Assembly: GCA_002339085.1 (NCBI GenBank)
Contig: DDDX01000091.1
Span: forward strand, 1-35,395
Length of the DNA stretch: 35,395 bases
Direction: 5' to 3'
Source: Cellvibrionales bacterium UBA1969
GTDB lineage: Bacteria; Pseudomonadota; Gammaproteobacteria; Pseudomonadales; UBA7434
Shown: positions 23,991-32,725 of the stretch, one piece after another
Layout: each line of letters starts with the position of its first letter
How positions within the stretch are numbered: the first letter of the stretch is position 1
The notes under the pieces: generated by a model
What the model saw: the letters and a program-made list of their open reading frames with translations, nothing else
What the model was told of the DNA's origin: nothing
The model's database searches: none
Translations under genes and position numbers: made by a program

Positions 23991-24068
23991 GGCCAGTCAC
24001 TAGTTGCAACCGAAAATAAACTGAAAATTGATAACCAATATGAAATTTTTAAAGAGTTAGGAACGTTT

Positions 24069-26735
24069 ATGGGATTGTTAAATATAGGCGCAAGTGGTTT
24101 ATTAGCCAGTCAGACGGCAATTAATACCACTGGTCATAATATTGCTAACGCCAATGTTGAAGGTTATAGCCGTCAACAGGCGGTCCCGCAAACGCGTCCA
24201 GCAATCTATGATCAAAGTGGTTTCATTGGCACGGGGGTTGATGTTGAGACCATTCGGCGCATTACGGATCAATTTATTAATCAGCAAGTATTGATTGATC
24301 ATGCCAACTACGCAGAGTTTGATACTTTGGCTAGCCAACTATCCAATTTAGAAGCATTGATTGGCGGTGACGAAACGGGGTTGACTAAAACATTAGACGA
24401 TTTTTTTATCTCTTTGCAGGCGCTGGCTAATGACGTTAGCTCTGATGTCACAAGGCAAGTGGTGTTAAGTCAGGCCGAGGCTTTAGTGCAGCGATTTAAT
24501 TCGGCTGCCAATACCCTTGATGCTCAGAAGATAATGGTCAACCGGCAGCTAAGTCAATTGACCGAGCAAGTGAATATTCAAGCGAAAAAAATTGCAGACA
24601 TGAATCAACAGATTATTAATCGTCAATCTGGCAGCACGGATCATCAGCTGAATGATTTACTCGATCAACGCGACAATGCGTTGCGGTCATTATCGAAGTT
24701 ACTTTCGTTTAGCAGTATTGAATCAGGTGATGCTATTAATATTTATATTGGAGCGGGCCAACCCCTAGTCCTGGAAGGGGTTGCAAATCAAGTAGCAACG
24801 ATTGATTTTCTCGATGGATCAGCTAATCAAGCAATAGCTATTATCTTTAATGGGCGCCAAACAGAAATTACTGATCGAATCAGCGGTGGTAGTTTAGGTG
24901 GTATGCTGAAGTTTCGTGATCAGGTTTTAAAAGGGGTTGAAGGCGGTATTAACCGTTTAGCTTTATCGCTGACTCAAATGTTTAATCTACAGCATCGGGC
25001 GGGTGTTGACCTCAATGGCCAGCAAGGGAGAAACTTTTTTTCATCGCTAAATACCGATACCCTAATGAGTGGAAGAATAACCGTTTCCTCTTCAAATAGT
25101 GCGGCTCTAACACAGCAAGCCTCGGTAAGTATTAATGATATCACTCGCCTAGATAACAGTGTTTTTCAATTAACCTTAAGTGGTACTGCCGAGCCTTTTA
25201 ATTACACTCTAACCCGACTTGATGACAGTGAAATTGTTGCAAGTGGTTTGTTGGCGAATGCTTATCCGCAGACAATTCTTACAAATCAAGGCTTTTCGAT
25301 TAATTTAGAGTCCGCTAACTTACAATCTGGTGATACTTTTCTGATTGATGCTAGCGCTCATGCAGCTAAACACATGAAACTTGTAATTGAATCAAGCGCC
25401 GCGCTTGCATTAGCCTCACCAATTAATATTAAGGCTTTTCCAACTAATACAGGTGATGCTAAGGTGTTAGTGGGCGATACATTATCGGTGTCTGATATAA
25501 ATTTTAATTCGCTAGACGCATTCTTATCGTCAGAAGGCCTGCTTTCTCCTTTATTGATTCGTTTTACTTCGCCTAATACCTATGAAGTGCTTGATAATTC
25601 AAATCCCAATGATCCTATACCATTCGACCCCCCTATTCAGAATCAACGCTATGAGGCAGGCCAAGCTAATCAGATATTACCTTATCCAGAGGAATCTATG
25701 TACTGGGCTAGTGATGCCTCGCAGGTGTTCACCGCTAACATAGGTGCCAGGGGGTCGGTTACAAATGGTTATCCTGGTAGCGGATTTACCACTGAGACAA
25801 TAACCGCTACTACCATTGACCCTTTAACAGGTGCGACATCTATCTCTACGCATACTATTTCGAGCAACGATTCAGCGGATACTATTGCTAATACATTAAA
25901 TAATATTGAGGGCGTTACAGCAATGGCATCAACGTCAATATCAGTCAATATTAATGATGATGGCGATGATCCTCCACTTCTATTGCGACTTAATGGCGTT
26001 AATTTAAATGATAGCCTGCCACATACTAATGAAAGTTTGGCTGTTAGTATAAATACACTTTTTGCTGGACAATCTATTGCTGCCAAAGTTGAGAATGGTA
26101 ACTTACTCATACAGTCTTTCTCAGGACAGGATTTATTACTTAGTCGTCTTGGAGGTGGGGCCGGCGATCAAATTATAGTGGGTTCTATAAATAACGGCCC
26201 CCCGATAGGGGCTCAAGTAACTCCTGGCGATGAGGTGGGCGCAGGTGGGCGTGTTGAATTAATCACTGATAAGAATACAACAATTAATTCTTCTGGTGGT
26301 CTATTCTCTGACGTTGTTGCAAAATCGATGGCAGTGTTTGCCGGTTATCCGTTAACTATTTCAGGCGTGGCTGCAGCAGGAGATCGTTTTGAAATTACTG
26401 GTGATGGTGATGGTCAAGGAGACAATCGTAATGCCTTGAGCATGGTAGATTTAAAGGGTTTGGAACTATTAAATGATTATAGTACGACCTTTTTAGAATT
26501 TTATCGATCGCTAATGACCGAGTTAGGAAGTCAAACACAGCTTGCAGAAGTGAGTCAGGCGTCTGCCAAGCTTTTGTTGGAGCAAAGCCAATCTCGGCGC
26601 GAATCGGTTGCTGGTGTCAATCTCGACGAGGAGGCGGCTCGGTTAATTGAATTTCAACATGCTTATAGCGCCTCAGCTCAAGTAATCAACACGGCGAGGG
26701 ATATTTTTCAAACCTTGCTAGGCGTTTTTAAATGA
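24069..26735 (+). CDS. flgK: Hook-filament junction protein FlgK (HAP1), long form
   Basis: FlgK joins hook and filament. The start NIGASGLLASQTAINTTGHNIANANVEGYSRQ and the end SVAGVNLDEEAARLIEFQHAYSASAQVINTARDIFQTLLGVFK are diagnostic. At 888 residues it is much longer than the usual 450-650. The extra material lies between roughly residues 340 and 770 and includes a segment (about 575-640) with TISSNDSADTIANTLNNIEGV, similar to the flagellin-IN-like units in FlgE here. The surface-exposed region is expected to vary between species. AGGA lies about 7 nt before the ATG. Confidence 0.95.
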   Translation: MGLLNIGASGLLASQTAINTTGHNIANANVEGYSRQQAVPQTRPAIYDQSGFIGTGVDVETIRRITDQFINQQVLIDHANYAEFDTLASQLSNLEALIGGDETGLTKTLDDFFISLQALANDVSSDVTRQVVLSQAEALVQRFNSAANTLDAQKIMVNRQLSQLTEQVNIQAKKIADMNQQIINRQSGSTDHQLNDLLDQRDNALRSLSKLLSFSSIESGDAINIYIGAGQPLVLEGVANQVATIDFLDGSANQAIAIIFNGRQTEITDRISGGSLGGMLKFRDQVLKGVEGGINRLALSLTQMFNLQHRAGVDLNGQQGRNFFSSLNTDTLMSGRITVSSSNSAALTQQASVSINDITRLDNSVFQLTLSGTAEPFNYTLTRLDDSEIVASGLLANAYPQTILTNQGFSINLESANLQSGDTFLIDASAHAAKHMKLVIESSAALALASPINIKAFPTNTGDAKVLVGDTLSVSDINFNSLDAFLSSEGLLSPLLIRFTSPNTYEVLDNSNPNDPIPFDPPIQNQRYEAGQANQILPYPEESMYWASDASQVFTANIGARGSVTNGYPGSGFTTETITATTIDPLTGATSISTHTISSNDSADTIANTLNNIEGVTAMASTSISVNINDDGDDPPLLLRLNGVNLNDSLPHTNESLAVSINTLFAGQSIAAKVENGNLLIQSFSGQDLLLSRLGGGAGDQIIVGSINNGPPIGAQVTPGDEVGAGGRVELITDKNTTINSSGGLFSDVVAKSMAVFAGYPLTISGVAAAGDRFEITGDGDGQGDNRNALSMVDLKGLELLNDYSTTFLEFYRSLMTELGSQTQLAEVSQASAKLLLEQSQSRRESVAGVNLDEEAARLIEFQHAYSASAQVINTARDIFQTLLGVFK

Positions 26736-26807
26736 TATCTTGTGCTTTTCAGATTGTGGGTGGATGTATAACTCAGTTTGTTTTTTGTGATCATAGGTAG
26801 TGCTTAT

Positions 26808-28067
26808 ATGCGATTATCCTCATTTCAAGTGTATCAACAATCTTTGAATGGTATTAACAAGACTACGACAGAGATTGCGCAGACCCAGAATCAGCTCAGC
26901 ACTGGTCAGCGTGTCAATATTGGCTCTGATGATCCGGTTGCAACCGCAAAAATTTTGGCTGTGGAAACGGAATTATCGACTATTGATCGTTATCAGAAAA
27001 ATATTGATGCCGTCGATAGCCGATTGCAGCGTACGGAAAATGTCCTTAGCAACATTGAAACGATATTGGATCGGCTTAATGAGTTGGTTATTAAGGCTGA
27101 TGGTGTTGGGATGACGAATATCGAGCGTAATAATATTTCAATAGAAATTTCTGAGCGGTTGCTGGAACTTGCATCATTAACCAATTCACAAGATGAAAAG
27201 GGCGATTATATTTTTTCAGGATTCCTAAATTCTAAACCTGCTTTTATTTTGGAAGATGGTCAATATAGCTATCAAGGTGATGAAGGTGTTCGGCATGAAA
27301 AAATTGCTGAACAATTAACTATTGCTAGTTCGGATAATGGCCAATCTTTATTTGATGGATTTGTCATAAATGATTATATTCCAGTGGCGGAAGTGGGTAT
27401 CAATAATTCCGGTGATGAGCAGTCTTTAACTGTAAATGTAATTGATCAAGATCAATATAATCTTGTTGTTAAAGATGGCGACATGCAGGGGTATGAAATC
27501 AAATTTAACATGTTTAATGAAATTGTGCCTAACGGTCCAAACTACAGTATTTATCGAATTTCAGATGGCGTGTTAGTTGAAGCAAACACAGCCTATGACC
27601 AAACAGTAGGAATAACTCCGGGCGGCTTAAAAATTGATTTTCAGAGGCCACCAAGCTCGGGCGATAGCATCACAATAAGACCCATCAAACAAGCCAATAT
27701 GCTAAATGTTATCGACAATATTACGAAAAGAATAGCTACATTTGAAGAGCCAGTATCGGAGATAGATCGAGGTGAAGAAGATGCCTTTGATTTATTTATT
27801 GCTCAATCGCTTGATGGCTTGTCATCCATTCAAGAGCATATTCGTTCAAAGAGGTCTAGTGTTGGTGCGCGCATGAATACACTAACAGCAGCACGTGATA
27901 GTCAAGAGGCCTTAACGCTGGTGGGCAATCAGATTCTTAGCGATATTCGTGACCTTGATTATAATGAAGCGGTTAGTAAGCTTTCTTTTCAGGCCTTGGT
28001 CTTAGAAGCAACACAACAAAGTTTTGTGAAAATAGCTAATTTATCCCTGTTTAATTATTTGAAATGA
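26808..28067 (+). CDS. flgL: Hook-filament junction protein FlgL (HAP3)
   Basis: FlgL is the second junction protein and belongs to the flagellin superfamily. The ATG at 26808 gives MRLSSFQVYQQSLNGINKTTTEI, the normal start; an upstream in-frame start at 26778 would add a non-conserved extension. The N-terminal helices (TQNQLSTGQRVNIGSDDPVATAKIL) and the C-terminal ones (SSVGARMNTLTAARDSQEALTLVGNQILSDIRDLDYNEAVSKLSFQALVLEATQQSFVKIANLSLFNYL) are complete. Length is 419 residues. Confidence 0.95.
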   Translation: MRLSSFQVYQQSLNGINKTTTEIAQTQNQLSTGQRVNIGSDDPVATAKILAVETELSTIDRYQKNIDAVDSRLQRTENVLSNIETILDRLNELVIKADGVGMTNIERNNISIEISERLLELASLTNSQDEKGDYIFSGFLNSKPAFILEDGQYSYQGDEGVRHEKIAEQLTIASSDNGQSLFDGFVINDYIPVAEVGINNSGDEQSLTVNVIDQDQYNLVVKDGDMQGYEIKFNMFNEIVPNGPNYSIYRISDGVLVEANTAYDQTVGITPGGLKIDFQRPPSSGDSITIRPIKQANMLNVIDNITKRIATFEEPVSEIDRGEEDAFDLFIAQSLDGLSSIQEHIRSKRSSVGARMNTLTAARDSQEALTLVGNQILSDIRDLDYNEAVSKLSFQALVLEATQQSFVKIANLSLFNYLK

Positions 28068-28193
28068 TTATCAGGTATGATTTTTTGTGAACTGCGTCAT
28101 TTTATTGGTTTATTTAAAACGTATTATCAAAGCTAAGGTCTAATATTTAGCTAAACAAAATGAAATTAAAAATTACTCTATGGGAGTATAAGT

Positions 28194-29660
28194 ATGCCTC
28201 AAATAATCAACACTAATATTGCATCTTTAAAAATCCAAGGCAATCTCAATAAATCGCAAGAATCTCTAAACACGTCTCTAGAAAGATTATCATCTGGGCT
28301 AAGAATAAACAGCGCTCGTGATGACGCTGCTGGCCTTTCTATTGCTAATACTTTTACTTCACAGATTAGGGGCTTAAATCAGGCAATTCGAAATGCTAAT
28401 GATGGCATTGCATTGTCACAGGTGGCAGAAGGCGCTTTGCAGGAGTCAACTAACATTCTGCAAAGGATTAGAGAATTGGCTATTCAATCTGCCAACGGAA
28501 CAAATACTGGTATTGAGCGCGCCTTATTACAGCAGGAAGTTTCTGAACTACAGGCCGAGCTTAATCGGATTGCTGCAACCACCTCATTTGGGAATAGATT
28601 AATTCTTGATGGTTCGTTTGGTACGGAAAATTTTCAGATTGGAGCTAAAGCTAATCAGACTATAAGCGTTACATTAGGTGGTGTTTCATCTAGGGATTTA
28701 GGGGCTCAAAGAATTGATCTTGATGGAAATTCAATAGGAGCCACTTTGCCACCATCGAATGGTATTCCAGTAAATGGTATTCAAGGCACAGATTTTACAA
28801 TTAATGGAAGCATAGGAATCTCGCCTATTGCTTATCAAGCCGGGGATAGTGCAAGTGAAATCGCCCGCGCTGTAAACTTAAAATCAGGCGAGACAGGTGT
28901 TTTTGCTGAGGCTAGAACAGTAGCATCCATGAGTAATTTTTCATCTACTGGTTTGGTAAGCTTTTCCCTTAGGGGGACAGGGTCAAGTCTGGTTAGTATT
29001 AGTGCCACTATCGCATCAACAAGTGACTTGTCTGGCCTTGCTGCAGCTATAAACCAGCAGTCAGCAACGACTGGAATATCAGCTCGTTCAGAGGGCGATA
29101 CTATTAAGCTTATTAATAATGCGGGTGATGACATTGAGATTTCATCATTAAATGGGGCAACAGTTGATGTAATTGCTCGTAATTTTGACGATACAGCTAA
29201 CTCCGGCGTTTCTCGGACTTTAAACGTTGGTGGTGTGGCAGATTCTACGAGGATAATTGGTCAAGTTCGAGTTGAATCGAGTGCCGCATTTAGCTTGAGT
29301 GGGGTTGATTCCTCAGTTTCTAACGATGACGATTCAACCCTAGCTTCAATAGATTTACAGTCAGTAGGTTCGCAAAATAGTGCCCAGGCATTTGTTTCAG
29401 TAATAGATTCTGCTATCAGAGGAATCGATTTCATGCGAGCTGGTATTGGTGCTGTTCAAAATCGTTTGCAATCGACTATTACAAATTTACAGAATATTTC
29501 AGAAAATGCATCATCAGCAAAAAGTAGAATTCAAGATGCAGATTTTGCAATTGAAACAGCTAACTTAACTCGAACGCAAATTTTACAGCAAGCTGGTATT
29601 GCTATTTTGGCTCAAGCAAATGCGATACCACAACAAGTATTGAGCTTACTAAGTAAATGA
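28194..29660 (+). CDS. fliC: Flagellin FliC
   Basis: Filament subunit of 488 residues. The N-terminal D0/D1 helices (SLERLSSGLRINSARDDAAGLSIANTF; LQRIRELAIQSANGTNTGIER) and C-terminal ones (NRLQSTITNLQNISENASSAKSRIQDADFAIETANLTRTQILQQAGIAILAQANAIPQQVLSLLSK) are complete, including the D1 stretch around RIRELAIQSAN that TLR5 senses in other flagellins. The central region (residues about 190-400) contains flagellin-IN repeats (DFTINGSIGISPI; STSDLSGLAAAINQQSATTGISA). Strong GGGAG lies 7 nt before the ATG. I could not find a convincing sigma28 or sigma54 promoter in the 126-bp upstream gap. It is the only flagellin in the window. Confidence 0.97.
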   Translation: MPQIINTNIASLKIQGNLNKSQESLNTSLERLSSGLRINSARDDAAGLSIANTFTSQIRGLNQAIRNANDGIALSQVAEGALQESTNILQRIRELAIQSANGTNTGIERALLQQEVSELQAELNRIAATTSFGNRLILDGSFGTENFQIGAKANQTISVTLGGVSSRDLGAQRIDLDGNSIGATLPPSNGIPVNGIQGTDFTINGSIGISPIAYQAGDSASEIARAVNLKSGETGVFAEARTVASMSNFSSTGLVSFSLRGTGSSLVSISATIASTSDLSGLAAAINQQSATTGISARSEGDTIKLINNAGDDIEISSLNGATVDVIARNFDDTANSGVSRTLNVGGVADSTRIIGQVRVESSAAFSLSGVDSSVSNDDDSTLASIDLQSVGSQNSAQAFVSVIDSAIRGIDFMRAGIGAVQNRLQSTITNLQNISENASSAKSRIQDADFAIETANLTRTQILQQAGIAILAQANAIPQQVLSLLSK

Positions 29661-29676
29661 TGGGAAGTAGGATTGA

Positions 29677-31494
29677 ATGACAAACATTTCCTCTTTAGGC
29701 GTTGGGTCAGGCTTGGAACTGCAATCGCTTTTAGATACTTTGGTGGCTAATGAGCGACATCGCTATACAGCCCCTTTAGATAATCGAGCACTCATAGCAA
29801 CTGAAAAGATTTCGGCTTATGGGTTGTTGAAAAGTAGTGCATCGCTGTTCAATAACAGCATGAGTGATTTAGCGAAAGTAGGCAGTATTGAAAGCCGAAA
29901 AGCGACTTCATCCAACCCTAGTGCATTTTCGGCGACTGCCTCAGTCACCGCCAACACTGCCACATTATCGATTGAAGTAAACAGTATTGGCCAGCGTCAG
30001 TCATTACAAGCTTCATCACTCGTCGACGCAACAAATACCACTCTAAGCGATGCCTCAACGGACATTGGTGGTGGCGAGCTCACTATCACAACTCAGCAAG
30101 GTGACCAGTTTGTGGTCACTATTGATCCTTATCAAAGTACATTAGCTGACATTACCGTAGCCATTAACGCTGCCACTGATAATCCTGGTATTGAAGCGAC
30201 GATTGTGAATGCCGACAGCGGCCCTGTCTTAGTGCTTAATGCTGCTGATACGGGTACGGCCCATCAGATGGCTTTCTCTGTCAGTGATGATGATGGTAAC
30301 AATGCGGATGCTATCGGCTTATCGCAATTAGGGTTTGATCCAAATAGTAGTTTCGCGTCCTCCATGCAATCAATCCAAGACGCAGAGAATGCTGAGATCA
30401 TCGTCAATGGTCAATTAATTAATTCGACTTCAGGGTCAGTTTTTACCGATGTGATTGAGGGTGTGTCTATTATGGCCTTGTCTCAAACGACGACGGCTGA
30501 AACTGTTACTATCAGTAAGAACACACAAAGCATTGCCAATAACTTAAATGATTTTGTGAAGGCATTTAACGACTTAAATAAAACCATTAATGATTTGGGC
30601 AATGCCGGTCTGGGTGATGACAGCGTGGGTTTGTTAGTGGGCGATTCTTTGCTTCGTAGTTTAAGTGCTCAACTACGAAGTACTATCTTTACTCAGCATA
30701 CAGATTTGCCTGCGGGCGTGCAAACACTCAGTGATGTTGGTATTCGATTTGACCGTGAAGGCAATTTATCGTTTGATCAATTGAAGTTGGATGGCTTACT
30801 GACGACTAATTTTGAGGATGTGATCCAGCTGTTAACAGCCAATGATGCGGATGCAGAACCATTTCAAACCTATAAAACTGCACTCTATTCTTCTATTGAT
30901 GATTTTGTCATTTCAGATGGCCAAATAACAATTACAAGTAATAGCGATCAATTTAGTTTTTATAGTAGTGCCGCTTTAGGAAATAGTAGTGTTCAAGGCT
31001 TAAGTGATGCTATCAATAATGCGTCGGCTAATGATTTTATTCAATCGATGGTGGTCAATGACGTTGATTTGTTCGGCAATCAGGGTAAGAGGCTCGTCCT
31101 AACCGCCCTAAATCCTGGTAGTGAAAATGCATTTCAGGTAGAAGTATTGAATCAATCAACGGGTTTCGTTGATGTTTATGACTCTGTTGTATTATCAGAT
31201 AATGTTAGCTCCTATCCAACGAAAAAAGGCGTATTTGTCTTGCTCCAAGAAATTATGACAGGTTTTTTAGGCGGTAGTGGTGAGCAAGGCATAATTGATA
31301 CTCGAACGACGGGTTTATCCACCGAGTTAGAGCGTATTCAAAGTCGACGTGAAGTGCAAGACGATCGTCTACTTAGCTACGAAGAAAATCTCAAAGTCCG
31401 ATTTTCAGCCTTAGATTTAATGGTCTCTAGTTTAAATTCGCAGGGTGATTTTTTATTGGATCAACTTAAGCTAATTAACAAGACGAATGAGTAG
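29677..31494 (+). CDS. fliD: Flagellar filament cap protein FliD (HAP2)
   Basis: FliD caps the filament and guides flagellin folding. The start SSLGVGSGLELQSLLDTLVANE and the D0/D1 segment with ISAYGLLKSSASLF are typical, as are the flagellin-IN unit LTITTQQGDQFVVTI..TLADITVAINAATDNPGIEATIV and the C-terminal coiled coil ERIQSRREVQDDRLLSYEENLKVRFSALDLMVSSLNSQGDFLLDQL. Length is 605 residues. It begins 16 bp after fliC, so it is likely read through from fliC; flaG, often between the two, is absent. Confidence 0.95.
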   Translation: MTNISSLGVGSGLELQSLLDTLVANERHRYTAPLDNRALIATEKISAYGLLKSSASLFNNSMSDLAKVGSIESRKATSSNPSAFSATASVTANTATLSIEVNSIGQRQSLQASSLVDATNTTLSDASTDIGGGELTITTQQGDQFVVTIDPYQSTLADITVAINAATDNPGIEATIVNADSGPVLVLNAADTGTAHQMAFSVSDDDGNNADAIGLSQLGFDPNSSFASSMQSIQDAENAEIIVNGQLINSTSGSVFTDVIEGVSIMALSQTTTAETVTISKNTQSIANNLNDFVKAFNDLNKTINDLGNAGLGDDSVGLLVGDSLLRSLSAQLRSTIFTQHTDLPAGVQTLSDVGIRFDREGNLSFDQLKLDGLLTTNFEDVIQLLTANDADAEPFQTYKTALYSSIDDFVISDGQITITSNSDQFSFYSSAALGNSSVQGLSDAINNASANDFIQSMVVNDVDLFGNQGKRLVLTALNPGSENAFQVEVLNQSTGFVDVYDSVVLSDNVSSYPTKKGVFVLLQEIMTGFLGGSGEQGIIDTRTTGLSTELERIQSRREVQDDRLLSYEENLKVRFSALDLMVSSLNSQGDFLLDQLKLINKTNE

Positions 31495-31635
31495 TGTTGA
31501 TGGATCAATTAATAGGGTTTATCGACTAGCGTTGATCAAATGTCTTGCATCAAGTTGAGAATCCAAGACGAGCAGCCAGTCTAATAGACTAAGAATTTCA
31601 CTTAGTAAAGATTAATAGTAGCCAAGGTATAGATT

Positions 31636-32067
31636 ATGAGTAAATCAGCACAAGATCAGCAATATAAATTGATTGATACAGAAACTGGTGTTGTTGATGC
31701 TGATCCGCACCATTTAATTGTCATGCTTTTTAAGGGAGTTTTAGAGAAATTAGCGGTTGCAAAAGGTTGTATGCAACGCAATGAGATTGCAACTAAAGGT
31801 GAAGCGCTTACTCAAGCTATTAGTATTGTCGGTGGCTTGTTAGATAGCGTTGATCCAGAAGCTGGTGACGGTGTCTTGGCCAAAAATTTAACCCAGCTCT
31901 ACTACTTTGTCACACAGCGTATCACTGATGCGAATGTCAATGATGATATTCAAGCCCTGGGAGAAGCTATAAACGTGTTGAAACAATTGGAGTCGGCTTG
32001 GTTGGAAATCTCTCCGTCAAGTTCGGAGCACTCGGTTGATACTCATCCTTCGCCAGTCACGGTTTAG
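31636..32067 (+). CDS. fliS: Flagellin export chaperone FliS
   Basis: FliS binds the C-terminal disordered tail of flagellin in the cytoplasm and holds it for export. The four-helix pattern is visible: DPHHLIVMLFKGVLEKLAVAKGCMQRNEIATKGEALTQAISIVGGLLDSVD, followed by LAKNLTQLYYFVTQRITDANVNDDIQALGEAINVLKQLESAWLEI. Length is 143 residues. It follows fliD after 141 bp that hold short dyads (AGTCT-AAT-AGACT near 31577) but no clear promoter or terminator. Confidence 0.95.
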   Translation: MSKSAQDQQYKLIDTETGVVDADPHHLIVMLFKGVLEKLAVAKGCMQRNEIATKGEALTQAISIVGGLLDSVDPEAGDGVLAKNLTQLYYFVTQRITDANVNDDIQALGEAINVLKQLESAWLEISPSSSEHSVDTHPSPVTV

Positions 32068-32069
32068 GC

Positions 32070-32459
32070 TTGAATCTTTCTATGTTACCTGTAACTCACC
32101 GTAAAATTGATTCATGGCAGTTAGGCGAAGAGGCGATCCCGAGCTTAGAGCAGTTAATGGCGGCATTCGACAATGCTTTTTCGGCCAAAGACTGGGCGAC
32201 TATCAATCAACTCAATGACTATACCCGACCATGTATAGAGGCGGCTGCGATTGCCAGTCAGGCGACATCGCTCGCTGCCGGTGACGGTTCTAAAACTGCG
32301 GTGATGCATTACGAATCCCAACTGCGGCAATTGCTGAGTATCTACCAAGCCCTTCAAAAGCAATGTATCCTTGAGCGCGATTCAGTTGCTGAAAAACTGA
32401 AGGCAGCGCAATCAGCTCGTGCAGTGAGCAATCAGTATTTACAACACGCTAAACTTTGA
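32070..32459 (+). CDS. FliT-like flagellar chaperone
   Basis: A 129-residue (or 125 from the ATG at 32082) helical protein directly after fliS, the place of FliT, which chaperones FliD. It is rich in Gln, Ala and Leu with long helices (LEQLMAAFDNAFSAKDWATINQLNDYTRP; YESQLRQLLSIYQALQKQCILERDSVAEKLKAAQSARAVSNQYLQHAKL), as in FliT. Sequence similarity is weak, so the call rests on position, size and helical pattern. The start could be the TTG at 32070 or the ATG at 32082; neither has an ideal ribosome site. Confidence 0.65.
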   Translation: MNLSMLPVTHRKIDSWQLGEEAIPSLEQLMAAFDNAFSAKDWATINQLNDYTRPCIEAAAIASQATSLAAGDGSKTAVMHYESQLRQLLSIYQALQKQCILERDSVAEKLKAAQSARAVSNQYLQHAKL

Positions 32460-32554
32460 AGCGCAAATTATTCATAATATCCAACAGAATTCTCCTTGAT
32501 TGATCCGCCATCAAGCCAAAACTGTTTAAAAATAATACTGGTAGACATTCTTTT

Positions 32555-32584
32555 GCGAAGTCTATGAATTAGATTGCTTTTTTT
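32555..32584 (+). terminator. Rho-independent terminator after the fliD-fliS-fliT series
   Basis: GTCTA pairs with TAGAT across a TGAAT loop; the stem extends with further pairs and a 2-nt bulge to an outer GC, and seven T residues (32578-32584) follow directly. It separates the filament genes from fleQ, so fleQ needs its own promoter. Confidence 0.5.
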
Positions 32585-32624
32585 CCAATAGTGTTTGCTT
32601 GCGTGGTGTTTCTCCTAGATAATC

Positions 32625-32638
32625 GACATTGAGATGTC
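32625..32638. promoter_or_regulatory. Dyad upstream of fleQ
   Basis: A perfect inverted repeat GACAT-TGAG-ATGTC lies about 90 bp before the fleQ start and just upstream of the candidate promoter. It does not match the CRP/Vfr pattern known to repress fleQ in Pseudomonas. A regulator cannot be named. Confidence 0.3.
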
Positions 32639-32680
32639 ATTATTTTGACTCTCTTGCGAGGCTATTTTTCAAAAAAAATC

Positions 32681-32707
32681 TTAACGCTGGTTTTGTGACG
32701 CCGATAA
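32681..32707 (+). promoter_or_regulatory. Possible sigma28 (FliA) promoter of fleQ
   Basis: TTAA-N15-GCCGATAA, where the -10 matches the sigma28 consensus exactly and the -35 differs at one base from TAAA, with the normal 15-nt spacing. It would start transcription near 32714, 12 nt before the fleQ ATG. An 8-mer match can arise by chance in a window of this size, so this is tentative. Confidence 0.4.
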
Positions 32708-32725
32708 ACGTTTTTGGGATGCTTT

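Noticed and set aside
23991..24068. GGCC and TTGCA upstream of flgK looking like sigma54 elements
   Set aside because: The spacing between GG and GC is 13 nt, not 10.
28068..28193. Search for a sigma28 or sigma54 promoter before fliC
   Set aside because: TTAAAAC and GTCTAATA are present but at wrong spacing and with few consensus matches; nothing reportable.
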